Part shown: one piece after another, positions 12,362 to 24,629 of the stretch
Layout: every line of letters starts with the position of its first letter
Position numbering within the stretch: position 1 is the first letter of the stretch
Assembly: GCA_014218235.1 (NCBI GenBank)
Contig: CM024761.1
Coordinates: 95,601,648-95,665,647, forward strand
Reading direction: 5' to 3'
Length of the DNA: 64,000 bases
Source: Colocasia esculenta
Taxonomy: Eukaryota; Streptophyta; Magnoliopsida; Alismatales; Araceae
The notes under the pieces: model-generated
Databases searched by the model: none
What the model was told of the DNA's origin: nothing
The model's input: only the letters and a program-made list of their open reading frames with translations
Made by a program: the position numbers and the translations under genes

Positions 12362-13110
12362 ACAACCTATTGATTTTAGAATGGTTTAAGTTGAAGTGAT
12401 TACACTATTTTAGAAGAAATATGGGTTTCTACCAAACAAATGTTATCAAACAACGTCCCCAAAAATTTAAAGATCAAAGTTATGTGTTATGTTGACTTGT
12501 AAAGGCCGTTCTCTCAAATCTGACTCAGACCTGGGTAAATAGGCAAGCTAGACTAGGAGGGTAAAAGGTCCTCCTGCCCCGTACCGTGAGGGAATCCACG
12601 GAATGTAGGGACTTACAGAGTTTTCTTCGGAACCAACCCGATTTACCCGAGAGGGAATCCCCGAGTAAAAGGTTGTAAACCGAAGAGGAGTGACCCCCCA
12701 TTGACTAAGGACCGTCAGCGGCAAACAGTAAGCAGACAGAAAACAAAATCAAAGCAAAAAAATAAAAAAAATAGTCAAAAACATGCTTCTGTGAAACTAA
12801 ACGGCATACATGTTGACGCACAGTTCATCAGAAATAAGTAAACGACATGATCGACTGATGCTAATAGCAAGTAGACGACAACCTAGATGGACGCTAACAG
12901 AAACTAAACGGCAGGAAAGATGGACGTTTACCTGAGTAAACGGCAAGATCGCTTGCCGTCTACCTGGGTGCAGACAGACCACAGTGGCAGAAGCTGTCCC
13001 ACCGTGATCGCCAGAAGAGAGCTGTGGACGCTCGTTTCCGCGTCGTGTCCAGCCGACTGCTGGATCTTCCGGGAGCTCGCGGACGTCGCTGACCTCTCGT
13101 TGGCGATGAT
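12362..13110 (-). other. 5' untranslated leader of element E
   Basis: This lies between the primer site and gag with no supported reading frame. It is GC-richer near 12880-13100. It contains the inverted pair ACGGC-N10-GCCGT at 12940-12959 (20-bp span, 8-bp perfect arms when extended). Confidence 0.55.
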
Positions 13111-13120
13111 GGGGTCGCCA
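13111..13120 (-). other. Probable primer binding site of element E
   Basis: The minus strand reads TGGCGACCCC two bases inside the proposed LTR end. This resembles the TGGCGAC-type sites used by Tat/Ogre elements, thought to be complementary to tRNA-Arg. This is inference from position and similarity. Confidence 0.5.
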
Positions 13121-13122
13121 AT

Positions 13123-14278
13123 TGACCTCGTTGACTCTCCGGTTGACTTGGTTGACTAGAGAGAAAACAAAGCAAACTAGCAAAAGGATAGGGAGTCTGT
13201 GATCACCAGGGCCTTACCTGTGCCCAAGGAGTGATGGAATCACATCGGTGCCGTGGCCTCGCACAGCGGATGGAGACGGGGCTTCAACTTCTCCTTCTTC
13301 GGTCGGCCAAAGAAGAAGAGCTCTGTGGTCTTCTACGAGTCGTTCCTGCCACAAAAAGACACTCTATTAGCCTAAGGAAAGTGTGGTAAATGTTCAGAAA
13401 CGGAGTGAGACAGCCCAAAAGGTGAGTCCCGTACTGGTTGCGGACTTGAGAAGAGGGGTGGCCAAGTGCTATGACCACCCTTCTTCTCTCCGTTTTTGGT
13501 TGGGAAACCCCTTTTTAGGTGTGTAGGGAAGTGACCTACGTGCCTAGAGTGAGTGGGAAGGTGTGTGTGACATGCAAATAACTAAAGAGAGAAAAAGGAA
13601 AGAGATGGATGGAGGTGTAGATCCTCGTTCTTGGCGTTGCAGCTCCTCACAGGGCTCCTCCAACTCGGGAAGAAGCCTCCTGAACATCCCGAAGTGTGAG
13701 AGGAAGAAGAGGAAGAGTTGATGAAGCTTGGGTGCAAACTCTCTCTCTTCTCTCAAAGTAGCAGCATGTGGACGTCCAGCCTCTCCCCTGGCTTAGAGGG
13801 CTCAAGGGAGTGTTATATAGACAGTGGGGGTCGAGCTCAGTAGCCTTGGATGCTCAGTGTGAAGAAACACACTTGTACATTTGGCAATCCAAGTATAAAA
13901 GCTCCAACCAATCGGGAGAGGCCAAATAGGATTTTTACTGGGTCAAGGGAGTGCCAAGGTGGCCCATATGCCCATTGGGAATGGCCCCATGCGCTGCATG
14001 GGCGAGAGAATGGCGCAAGTGGGCTAGATTCTCGGGGTAGTTGCGCAGACCAGGTAAACCAGGTTGACGTCAACTGATCCCGCCGCCAACCGCATGCAGA
14101 CGTCCCGGGATGTGGACGCCAATATGGGTTAACGTCCACGGCCTATGCCGTCAACCAGTAGTCGGCGGCAATCGATGGTGCCGTCTACATGGCATCCGAG
14201 GCAAGTCAACAAATGGTCAAATGAGGCTTAATGGGCCATATGAGCCACATGGGAGATGGGCCAAATCTCGCGTCTACA
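13123..14278 (-). repeat. 5' LTR of element E
   Basis: About 1156 bp running from TGACC to TCTACA on the plus strand, with a minus-strand TATATAA box at 13813-13819. The boundaries are inferred from the primer site and from the point where sequence similar to LTR D resumes at 14279. The 3' LTR lies outside the window, so the ends cannot be confirmed. It carries ACGTC-N10-GACGC at 14100-14119. Confidence 0.6.
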
Positions 14279-15278
14279 TACATATGATGAAAAATCATGA
14301 AACTAGTTTTAAATGAAACTAGACTTGCGACGATATAACCAGTAAATAGGAATTAGAAACTTATCATGGTTTTGACAGGCTTTAATCAGGTTCTTTCACG
14401 AAGAACCTAGAACATGACGTAGGGATGAAAAAAAATTAATTCGAGCAAGATACTCTGTAGAAATTGGGGGATAAGATGGTAAATGATTCCTGGTATCATG
14501 TAGTATCTATAGTAAAACTTTCATAGCACGAAATCAAGTGTGGAGAGAGATCTAATGGGATCATGTGGGTTCGGGAGCATGATGTTAACAGAACATCCAA
14601 CATGAAAATCTCAAGATAGGGTTGATGAAAATTAGGGAAAATAGAGGGCTTTTGTTCTTGGTGTCAAGAACATCTACAGACGAGAGTAATTTAGTTTTCC
14701 TTGTGAGAATACCTACCTTGTCGGTTGATTTGGCTTATAGGGCTTAGAACTCGAAGAACAGTTGGTAGATCATTGAGCAAGCCTTCTCTCCATGATTTTC
14801 TTCTCCTTTGGCCTCTCCTCCATGTCCAGCAAGTCTCAGCAACGCAATAGGGTCGTCCATGAAGAGGTTGGGGGTCTATTTAAGCATCTAGTGAGTTAAT
14901 TTCCTATTACAACTGTAACTCCTATTTAAACTCCGAATTTCCCTATTTCTTCCAACCTCCCAGGCTTTACACCTCCTAATTGGGTTAGGTTGGGTTCCAA
15001 TTTCGTACCAGCTAATTAGGGTACGGTTAAGAGTCCAATTCCAACATAATTTAGCTATATTAATGATTTTCTTACTCTTTTCAATTTAGGAAACAATTAT
15101 ATTACAAATTTAGGTTATTTTCCACTTATTCCATATTTCAAAATTCTTATTTTGGCCTAATAACTTTTATATGAGCCATTTGGCAAAGCCCATTACTTAT
15201 TTTTGTTAATGGATTTTAATTAAATCATTTTTAAATTTTTTTGATTGATTTATTTATTAAAAGTAGTGGGTTGCTCCA
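14279..15278 (-). repeat. LTR fragment I (related to LTR D), right half
   Basis: It aligns with the last kilobase of LTR D (7990-9009), beginning with AATCATGAAACTAGTTT-like sequence and ending GGTTGCTCCA where D ends GGTTGCTACA. A minus-strand TTAAATA box lies near 14877. The left half is missing at exactly the end of E's LTR, so E most likely inserted into this LTR and the remainder is left of the window. Positions 15279-15329 I cannot assign. Confidence 0.6.
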
Positions 15279-15329
15279 TCCAAGGTTTCATCCTGATGTC
15301 CATAGGATATCACATACACATTCACGTCG

Positions 15330-17204
15330 TGACATTTAGCAGTGGAAAATAAACGTCGAGAGCGTGAACGATACAAGTGCAGGTATCATAGTCGAGTAAT
15401 TCAGAGTAACAACTAAATATAACACAAGGTTTAAGACAATAATATTTCCAGCCAAATAATATTTATTTCATTTCCATAAAATTAACTTAAAACCTTACAT
15501 AGTCAGAGCCAAACATAGGGCCCAATATTGTATCTCGAAGTAGATAATATCAAGGAAATAAACCTATCTATTATAGACTCCTTAAATCTAATCTTCTTGG
15601 CTGACATGCTACGTAGACGGACACATTGAGGAAGCTCATCACTCGTCCCTGGTCCCATCATTCTCTAGTTCCTCAGAATCATTACCTGAAAATATTTAGG
15701 AAAGCAGGTGTGAGCGCACTAGGGCCCAGTAGGATTTTCATGTATAGTGCGGGCATGCTTTACGTAATTAACATGTTAATAGGTATGATGCTATCATGCG
15801 ATACTCATGACAATAACGATGGTGACAAATTCAAGCTATAACGTGTACGAGGATGGTTCTGTAACAATTCCCATGATAATTCTCATGTAGGACGGGATGA
15901 TTAACAATGTTAAGGATGACAGTACGATCATTTAGTAATGGAAGAAATTCAATAACATGTAACATGTACCATAGATATCTCAAGTTGAATTCTATTGAAT
16001 TTCAGTGGACAATGACATATTGGATTCAATAACGATGACATGTATGACAGATTTGGTCATTTCACATATAACAGTTCAATCAATCAATTCAATCAATAAA
16101 TCATTCAATAACAGTGTGGAAATTACCTAGATCAATCTTGCATTCAATTTGGTGATTTCCAGACACCTCAAAGGATCATATACTCTTGCGATTTATAAGT
16201 ATTTTCGGTGCTCCTCTCAGAACAAAACTGGGCCCTATTTGCACAGCCATAGTTGTGAACCAAAGTTCCAATAGTTTCAGGTAATTCCATTCATTCATTT
16301 ATGGCCAATATGATTTCCAAGCAATAGACAATAAGCACTAAAGATCAGGCCAATGATGATAGAGAACAAGGCAAGGGACATGATCCACATTAATTTCAGC
16401 AGCATAACGGCTTAATCTCATTAGTTCAATCTTTACATTTAATGGATTGGTTTCAATGTTATCAAATCACTCTCACGAGAAGTAGATAAGAATAGAAGTG
16501 CATTCTATCTTTCAGGTACTTCATTGGTACAACCAACTCGGTGTCCATGAGAGAATCTATGGAGTACGAAGATTATGGAGGTCTTAAGAGAAAGGTCCTA
16601 GATTGCCGATACGGAATGACCGGCCGTGAGTTTCCAATCCCCTAAGAAAGGGCGGTCTATATGTGCAAAAGTGTGGTGTAGACGTGTCTCAATCCACAAT
16701 CTATCGGTTACAAAGATACGGAAAGCTTATAACAACACGCATGACATGTATGCATTTCAGTCTATCACATGGTAGATGCTCTTTTAGCATATAACACTTT
16801 TCATTTTTGAACAAGATAGAATATGATCATGGTTTATATCAACCGCATGATAGATGAGATCATTCAATAATTAACACTTAGAATAGCAATTCATATTCTT
16901 ATGGCTTTCATATTGGTTGATCACTTTTAGGCTATTGAATAGCTACATGACATGACATAACAATAGGGCATGCATATAATTGACTATACAACTCAATAAA
17001 ATAGTCTCGGGTCGGCCTTTAAATCACGAGGAACACAGTTGTCGCACTTTAGAGGGCCGTGCACAGTCAAAACTGGACTTTCTATCAAATTCTAAACCGC
17101 GACGGCCATACCTGTCACGTTCAAATTGCGACGGTTAGTTTGTCGCCTTTCAGGTCGGGAATTGATTACCAAATCGATTGTCCAAACAGGAACGCGACGG
17201 TCTC
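15330..17204 (-). repeat. LTR fragment H (related to B, C, D), left part
   Basis: It shares the ordered blocks of LTRs B, C and D: the GGGCCCAA block near 15515, GGGCCCAGTAGGA near 15721, CTGGGCCC near 16231, and the GGTACAACCAACTCGG-type block near 16528. The left boundary (TGACATTTAGC at 15330) is approximate. It stops abruptly where C begins; the rest should lie beyond the right end of C, outside the window. Confidence 0.6.
17099..17198. repeat. CpG motif pairs of LTR H
   Basis: GCGAC-N10-GTCAC spans 17099-17118 (20 bp) and GCGAC-N9-GTCGC spans 17128-17146 (19 bp). A third left half-site, GCGAC at 17194-17198, lies 6 bp before the C insertion; its partner is not adjacent. Confidence 0.8.
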
Positions 17205-18828
17205 TGTAATGCCCAGATGTGGATATCAGAGCAGAATTATAGTTAATTAAATATTACAGAGCGAGAAATAAACAACAAATCATTATGCTATTGGAATAAT
17301 GCCAAATGAAATCCAACTTCATTAATAATCCATCTACTAACTATTACATCCACTAATTAGAGCCAAAACTAGGGCCCAAAGTACTTTATTCAAATCTAGA
17401 CTATTACATAATGACTAACCGACAACTAACTAAATAACTAATAAGCACTGGTTGTCGAAACTGGTCACTCCTGAGCATCATTCTCATTCCCTTCCTCATG
17501 AGTGTGGTAATCTCCATCAGACTCACCTAAAACACATGAAATAATAGCGCAGGTTGAGCTATAAACGCCCAGTAGAACTTAATATCTCATATGAACAAGC
17601 ATGCTTTAAATGATTAATGTCTTAAAAGTCATGATCACTAGAGAGTATAGTCATGTAGAGCAATGTAACGATAATAAGAAAATAATAGCACTGGCACGAG
17701 GAAAATAGCACAACAAGTATGGTAATGGATTGGCCATGTAACGATATAGCACGTAAAGTTGCACAACATTGCACTAGTAACGGTAGCACTTGTATAGATA
17801 GCACTTGTATTGAGTGCACTGATTAATTGTCATAGATTAAATTTTGATAGTATATGGCACTGAATGTATGCCAACATCCTGATCATTTTAACTCTCATGG
17901 GCAAATAGCACTTTTCGAACGCTCCCCCCAGGACCAGATCGGGCCCTATTGTACAACATAAGTTATGTCTTTATCATAGACAATCATATAGACGACCAAA
18001 TAGAGTACCAAGAATAGATAAGAGTAATAGACATATGGACGAGAGTGTAGAGAGAAAATGAACAGATGAGAGGATAGAGATAGTAGATGAGATAGGGTCA
18101 TATTCATAAAAACAACGATAAACAAGCGATAGTAACAGTTGCACAGCACCAGGTCGTGTGTCGACAGTCAGGTAGAAGTCACAACTGCCCACCAGCCATG
18201 CCATAACACAAACCAGAGGTCTGTCGTGAACCCAAGGTAAGAAGGAAACACACTAAGGCCGTTTGGATCATGCCAATCCCTAAAGGGGTAACGGGTTTTA
18301 AGGGTACAACCAGCTCGTCGGCAATGGACGTACACCAAAGCCAAGAAAACTTATGGAGGCCTTGACCTGGAGTCCCTGATCCTATTAAGAGTATTTCCAA
18401 TGGAGAGGTGGTCCATGCCAAGAAGAAAGTGTGTACAAAACATTGTCCGTCTTGCCTCGAGTGCTCGAAGGCAGAGGGATGCGAGAACAATGTACAAAGC
18501 ACGCGAATAAAACGAAGACAAGTGTCATCAAATAATTGGGAGATTAAGTGAATAATTACTCTTAATTACCAGATAGATTATTGAGAAATTTAAGAAGTTC
18601 TTTTGGCAAACATTTATGTTAAGTGTGTGCAAGTGTAATTAAATCATGAGAACATGAATAGTTGTCCACATAGCTTTTAAATTAATAAAATCATGAGAAT
18701 AATACCTAATATTGCATACAGGTTGTTACTATTCATAACAGTGTTTAATTAAGGTTAAACAAGGATTATATGGCATAATTAATAAGGGTATATGAGCAAT
18801 TAGGTCTTCTGGCCAGTTTGCTGAAATC

Positions 18829-18993
18829 ACGACGGGGGTACCCATCGCATTTCAGGTCGCGACATAGAGGTCGGTCGCAATAGCTGAACCGGCCAGTCGG
18901 GTGGGAATCGCGATGGGACAGACCGTCGCATTCAAGACATGACGGTCAGGCCTATCGTGACCCTTCTAAGATCGTGAGGGCTCGAGCCGTCGC
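18829..18993. repeat. CpG motif cluster of LTR C: five inverted pairs with 20-bp span
   Basis: Pairs of the form GCGAC-N10-GTCGC, some with one or two changed bases, span 18829-18848, 18859-18878, 18910-18929, 18939-18958 and 18974-18993. All five are exactly 20 bp although spacers and inter-pair distances differ. The fifth left half (GTGAG) is weak. Confidence 0.85.
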
Positions 18994-19845
18994 AATTTCA
19001 GAAGGTGGTCTGAGCCTAGACAAGGGGTTCAGCCCTTTTTAGGGTTCGGTCCAACCGTCCATGGCATGACACATGGCTGTTCAAAATCAATATAAAATCA
19101 TAGGAACTTCTAAAAATCATGAAACTAGTTTTGAATGAAAATAGACATGTAGAGGTATCAACATGCATGTGGAATTAGAAAATAAACAAGTATTGGGCAT
19201 GCTTTAATTAGGTTACATTTCGGTGACCTAAAACATGCATAGTCATGGAAAACGATTTAATTCGCATAGGATGCATGATGAAAATTCACAGAAATAGGAT
19301 CATTCAAAGGCTACATCATGCAGTATTTATGATAAAATTTGCAAGGTATGTAATCGAGAATATACATAGATTGAAGTCAAATAAGATGGTTCGGGTACAT
19401 GATGATAACATTGATTAGAGTATTTAATACTCTCTCATGGAGCAACGAAAATTAGGGAGATCATAGGCTTTGATAGAGGGGATCAAGGTCTACATAGGGT
19501 CGAGTTTAATTTGGTTAAGCTTGAGTGATTGCCTACCTTTTCATGCTGTTAAGAAAACTTAGGGTTTGTGACGAAGAAGAACATGAAATCCTCCATGTTC
19601 CAAGCCTTCTTCTCCTTGCTCGTTCGTCCTCAGCCTTTCTCTTCATCCTCCAAAGCTCCAACAACGTTCTATGGGTTGGTAGGGACGAATTGGGGGTGTA
19701 TTGGGTTGCTTTAAGAGTTCTAACTTCTAAAAACACCTCTTTTCCTTAATACTCCGAATTTCTATATTATTTCCCTATTTCATGCCTTTATCTACCTAAT
19801 AGGATTGGGGAGATGTTTAATTATGTGGGTAAAGGGTTTGGGTAA

Positions 19846-19850
19846 GTCTA
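19846..19850. repeat. Target-site duplication of element B, left copy (GTCTA)
   Basis: GTCTA directly before the TGTCACGTCC terminus, repeated exactly at 44397-44401. Confidence 0.95.
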
Positions 19851-21906
19851 TGTCACGTCCTGATAATTACGCAGCAGATATTAATAATGTGGAATATAAT
19901 TCGAGATGATATCCCAAGACGTGAACAGTTGGCAAATAAGCCTCTAGTTAGCACGCTCTAAATGCATAACACCATACATCATCAGAGGGCCTAAATATTG
20001 AACTCAATGGAAATTGTATTCAAATCTCAACTCATTGTATTCCAAATGAAAACTTATACTGGACTAAGACTCAATAAAAAGAGAAGTACATTTTATTCCT
20101 CACTTCCCATTACACGTTCTAACACTCGAAATAAACTAACTATAGATAGACTCATATTTGGAACGCTCATCACTCGGATGCATTCCCATCCTCGACTTGC
20201 TCTTCCTCTTGAATGTCATAATCACCTAGAATGGTTAAAAGTAGGGAATGAGCAAACTAGCCCAGTAGGATTTATATCTCAATGTGCGGGCAATGATATA
20301 AGTGATTAACAATTTAGAACTAGGTAAGCACGATGATAGTCATGATATGCATGCACGAATAAAACTCATTAAAACATGATACATGAACAAGCTAGATAGA
20401 GTGATCATGATAGAACATTATCTAGAAGGATACAACGAGATAGAACTAGCAATATATCACTTTGTACAGGCACGCAAGGTTTCACTATGCAGGATGGCCA
20501 TATCACGCAAGCAAGCTAGCAAGAACGCACGATCACGATCATTTAATAATAATTAGGCACGTAGACACTAATGTACACCAAGGAAAGATCCACCAAGAAT
20601 GTACACCAGGACACGTGTATGTGGTTATTGTATCTATCATTCAACACGACACGCACGACTCCTAACGCGTATGCAACGCCAGTAATCATTATACCCCATG
20701 GTTAACAATATATTTATGACTCTCCGTCATTGGGGCTAGACTGGAGCCCTTGGACACTCACCGTGTCCGGTCAGCATCTCACTGAAATTTTAAATGTAGA
20801 TGCCCACAGTCATTAATAATGGACAATGAGTGTTTCAATATGTAAGCATGTGTAATGTCATGTTCATGATAATGATGAGAACAATTAATAAGTAAATTGA
20901 ACATGATTTCATGAGAATAATGGTCAAGAGATAAATTTGGTAGCATAACAGTACGATTTATACTTTAATTCAATCTTTACATTAATGGCTTTAGTCTAGA
21001 TTGTAAATCACACTCACGAGAACAAGATGAGAGAGGAAGTGCACGCTATCTGCAGGGAACTTCAATGGTACAACCAACTCGGCCTCCATGTGAGAATCCA
21101 CGGAGAGCGGAAATTTACGGAGGTCTTAGAGATAAGGTCACTAGTCTACCGATTCGGAATAACCAATAGAGAGCTTCCAAATCCCCAGGAAAGGGCTACC
21201 TAGATATGCAAGTGTGTGGTGATGTACGGATCTCAATCCACAATCCATCGGTTTCAAACTCGCGGAAAGCACTTAGCATGATAACATGACATGAAACTAT
21301 GCACTTTAACTAAACATGGATTGCAAGATTTTACGATATTAGATTATCATTTTAATAAGCTAGAACAGTAGAAAGAGTGCATCAAAAGTTACATGAATGT
21401 TCACGTCATTAAGAAAGCAATTATAATAATATTCGTGTAATTAAAACTTTTTAAATGGGTTAAACACTTTTAAGCCATTAAACAGATATCATGTAATGAT
21501 CAGACCCAAGATATGCAAATGACACACGGGATACCATGTTAAACATACCTCAGGTAAGCCTTCAAATATGCGCCCAACATAGTGGATGCATTCAAAACGC
21601 AGTGCACAGTGAAAAATAGGCGAAACTAAAAAGTGGGTAAATCACGTCCATATGCTTGGCCGCGTTCATGCTTGAATCACGTCATTCAAAAGGGACACGT
21701 TCAAGCAAAATTCCTTTAATAAAATCTTGGGCGGGAAAACTTCTGAAACGCGTCTGGGCCGGCCGCCGCAGTTTAGAGCGGCGCTGACTCCCAGGCGAGC
21801 GCGAAGACCCACGCAGGCGTTGACTCGTTAATGCTTTAAACGGATCGGGGTGTGCGGACGCCTTTCAGAGGATCGCGTCGCCCATGAGCATTGCGATACC
21901 AAGTGC

Positions 21907-21940
21907 TTGAAACGCATCCTCGGGACCGGACGCGTTTCAA
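21907..21940. other. 34-bp palindrome in LTR B containing GCRTC-N10-GACGC
   Basis: Arms TTGAAACGCATCC and GGACGCGTTTCAA with an 8-nt spacer; the single mismatch is a CpG-to-CpA change. The copy in the right LTR is at 43042-43075. Confidence 0.85.
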
Positions 21941-22840
21941 GGAGCAGACCATACAACACTTATATCTCCTAAACTAGGGATTTTCGGACAAAAGTCTCAA
22001 CATGAAAGTTGTATGGAACATGGAATAGATGCAAACTATGATTTTTAAATAATTAAAACGACCTCGAGATGCGTGATAAATGACATGAACAGGAAAAGAC
22101 CCTAACCTGCGTGACTTTGGAAAAACGCCTATAACTCATGATGTACTAAATAGAAAATGATGAAATCAGTAGGAAACAAAAGTTAACTTGATGCTCTTCA
22201 CATTGGTATAGGATTTGTTAAGGTTTGGCTCAAGAAATTTTTTTAATGAAGTTTCGTTCTTCAGAAGACCCTCGTTTCGACCGTCTGTGGAAGAACGCCT
22301 AATACTCCATGTATACTACACGAAAATTTGCATTCCAGATGGGTTAGGAAGTAGACTTGACCCTCTTTCCAGGGGTATAAGCCTTTGACAATGGGATTTG
22401 GTTTACCCTACCTTTGCTCAACTCCAAGGAGACGGTGTACACAGGTCGAAGCAGACGAACAAGGGAAGAAGATGAGCTTGCTATGCTTGATCTCTTGCTC
22501 TCCAGCCACGAAGAGCTCCTCCACACAACCCCAGCAAGTTCTAAAACTTGTCCCTAGGGTTTGGGTGAAGAGTATTTAAGTAACCATGGTGTTTTGGAGT
22601 CTTATTGTGACAAGGAAACTATGGTTGCGGTTTTGGCTTATTAGTTTCCTAATTTGAGGATTTCTTCTTCCATTGGAGAGTCTTGGCCATCAAGAAATCC
22701 AAAGGATGGCTAGGAACGAATTGGGGTTGCCAAGAGTGTAAGATCTCTTCCCAATTCAACCCTAATTACCTCTCTCTAATTTCAGCTTATTTAGGTTACG
22801 AATTTCCATGTATTTTATTGCTTCATTTGATTTTTGGGTC

Positions 22841-22845
22841 ATATG
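22841..22845. repeat. Target-site duplication of element J, left copy (ATATG)
   Basis: ATATG repeats exactly at 27519-27523. Confidence 0.95.
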
Positions 22846-23050
22846 TGTTGAACCACTCATATATTTTACCCTTATATTTTGGTGATAATAAAATTTATGA
22901 TTAATTACATATTATTAAAAATATTATTATCATGTTTTCCTAAGAAATATAAGTTTATGGAATTATCACTGTATGATGTGCACTAAAATGCTAAATTGAT
23001 GTTTATTCAATATACATCAATTTCTGTTCAAAGTGCCACATCAATTTCAC

Positions 23051-23512
23051 TAACAACGATTTGATAAGTTACACAATGATTTGATCGTGTAACGATTCGT
23101 TAAGAGAAACAATGATTTGGTTGCCACAACGACTTGATAAGTGAGAACAACGATTTGCTCTCACAACGATTTGGTTATCATAACGAATTCATAATTGAGA
23201 AACAACGATTTGATTCTCACATCGATTCGATAAGTGCCATAATGATTTGATCGTCACATCGATTTCTCTCTTACATCGATTTCCTAAATGAGAACATCGA
23301 TTTGACCAAAACATCGATTTGATAAGTTTCATAACGATTTGAATGCCATAACGATTTGATAAGTTTCATAACAATTTGGTTGCCACATCGACTCGATATG
23401 TGAAAACATCGATTTGCCCATCGATTTGCCTATCATTATAATAACAATTTGCTTTTACTTAAACATCAATTTTGTCCAAACATCGACTTCATGTAAAGAT
23501 CGATTTTCTTTG
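23051..23512. repeat. Array of about 25 CGATTTG-like motifs, 5' LTR of J
   Basis: Variants of ACGATTTG and ATCGATTT recur with two spacing classes. CG (or decayed TG/CA) positions fall at 23057, 23077, 23093, 23113, 23130, 23151, 23167, 23184, 23206 and so on, giving 20, 16, 20, 17, 21, 16, 17, 22. Sequence between motifs is not conserved. Confidence 0.9.
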
Positions 23513-23817
23513 TACTCAGATCATTGAAATATGTTTGGCGCCTAATGAAAAGTCAAAAATGTCTCTGATAGAAGATTTTCTTTTATCTCTCTAGATCTCT
23601 TCTCTCCTGTCAGACAGAAAGGTGGTCACTTACTACTTCTGGGAGAAAATAGGAAGCATAAAGGTATGTCAGGTTTTTGACAGAAACACTATTTTATCTA
23701 AACACTCTCTTCTATGCTTCCAAATCTCGTAGACCACAAAATATTAGAAGAAAGAGAAGATGAGCAACGGCTAGAACTCCAACAGATCTCCTCAACGGAT
23801 TTGTTCAAAGTTGTTCA

Positions 23818-23824
23818 TATAAAA
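23818..23824 (+). promoter_or_regulatory. TATA box, 5' LTR of J
   Basis: TATAAAA about 310 bp downstream of the motif array; the copy in the 3' LTR is at 26759-26765. Confidence 0.6.
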
Positions 23825-24516
23825 GATGAAGCAAGGCTGAAGAACAAGTCAACAGAGCTTTCCTGAAGATCATTGAATGAGTGTACAACCAGTGAGGAAC
23901 CTCAACGCCACATACACTCAAAGGAAAAGAGAGAAAGAGCCTGAGCAAAAAAGAAGTGTTCAAACAACTGAAGCACTTAAGCATTCAAGCTCCTTCTCTT
24001 CTCTTCACTCTCTCTGTGTGCATCTTTGTAATCTGGGGAGAGAGTCTTTTCACTGAGAGTTTATTTAGTTGGTTTTTTCATTTGTTCCAACTCTCAACAT
24101 TGTTCTTTCTTTTATAAGAAAGACTTCTGTCCAAGTGTAGGACTTTATACAGTGTAGAACCTAGCTAGGGGTTTGTGTCTAGCAGAACCGCACTGTGGTT
24201 TGTACCAGGAGGTGGCTTCTTGACCTGTAAGAGAAGTGGGCTGCCTTCTTGCCCGGGAAAGAGAATAAGACCAGCTGGGGTGCTGGGTGTTGTAATGTCC
24301 TTGAGGGGGACTGTACCTTGGTTAGTAAAATCCCAAGAGGTTGCTTAGGGACTGGACGTAGGACTTCCATGTCGGAAGGGCCGAACCAGGATAAATCCCT
24401 TGTGTTATTTGTGTGATTGTTTATTTGCTTCCGCACTGCTACTCTTTATCACACTAAACTAACCAAACTTTCAAGTGATATTTTTTGTGTTTAAGTTTCT
24501 GTTTCAGATTTCAGAA

Positions 24517-24540
24517 AACCTATTCACCCCCCTCTAGGTT
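24517..24540 (+). other. LTR-terminal hairpin with C-run loop, 5' LTR of J
   Basis: AACCTA pairs with TAGGTT around a loop with a C run, ending 29 bp before the LTR end. Equivalent hairpins with different stems occur in F and G. Confidence 0.8.
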
Positions 24541-24571
24541 AGCTTGCTGCTGTACCAAAAGGGCCAACAAG

Positions 24572-24583
24572 TGGTATCAGAGC
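24572..24583 (+). other. Primer binding site of J (initiator tRNA-Met)
   Basis: TGGTATCAGAGC lies 2 bp after the LTR and matches the 3' end complement of plant initiator tRNA-Met. Confidence 0.92.
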
Positions 24584-24629
24584 GGATCTCTGATCAATCA
24601 AGAAGATCTAACGATCTTAGAGAAGATCC

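Larger units (their letters stand above)
1..14278 (-). mobile_element. Element E: Tat-like Ty3/gypsy retrotransposon, truncated by the window edge
   Basis: Read on the minus strand the order is 5' LTR (14278-13123), primer site, leader, gag (12361-10209), protease (4073-3426), RT with RNase H (2484-1243), a second RNase H (985-559) and integrase (485-1). A second, archaeal-like RNase H between RT-RNase H and integrase is known from the Tat/Ogre branch, so I assign E there. Solo LTR A' (4079-10203) separates gag from protease. Many frameshifts and stops show that it is dead. The 3' end and 3' LTR lie left of base 1. Confidence 0.85.
17205..19850 (-). repeat. 3' LTR of element C, first segment
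   Basis: Begins TGTAATGCCC. Shared blocks with D include GGACCAGATCGGGCCC near 17930 and GGCCGTTTGGATCAT near 18260. With the segment at 44402-44703 the LTR totals about 2.95 kb. Confidence 0.8.
22846..24569 (+). repeat. 5' LTR of element J
   Basis: Near-identical to 25813-27518 apart from scattered substitutions and short indels. Contains the CGATTTG array (23051-23512), a TATAAAA box (23818-23824) and the terminal hairpin (24517-24540). Confidence 0.93.

Noticed and set aside
23051..23512. Possible CRISPR-like or satellite array in LTR J
   Set aside because: Units are only 7-8 bp, spacing is 16-22 bp, and the array sits inside a plant LTR present twice; not CRISPR and not a classical satellite.
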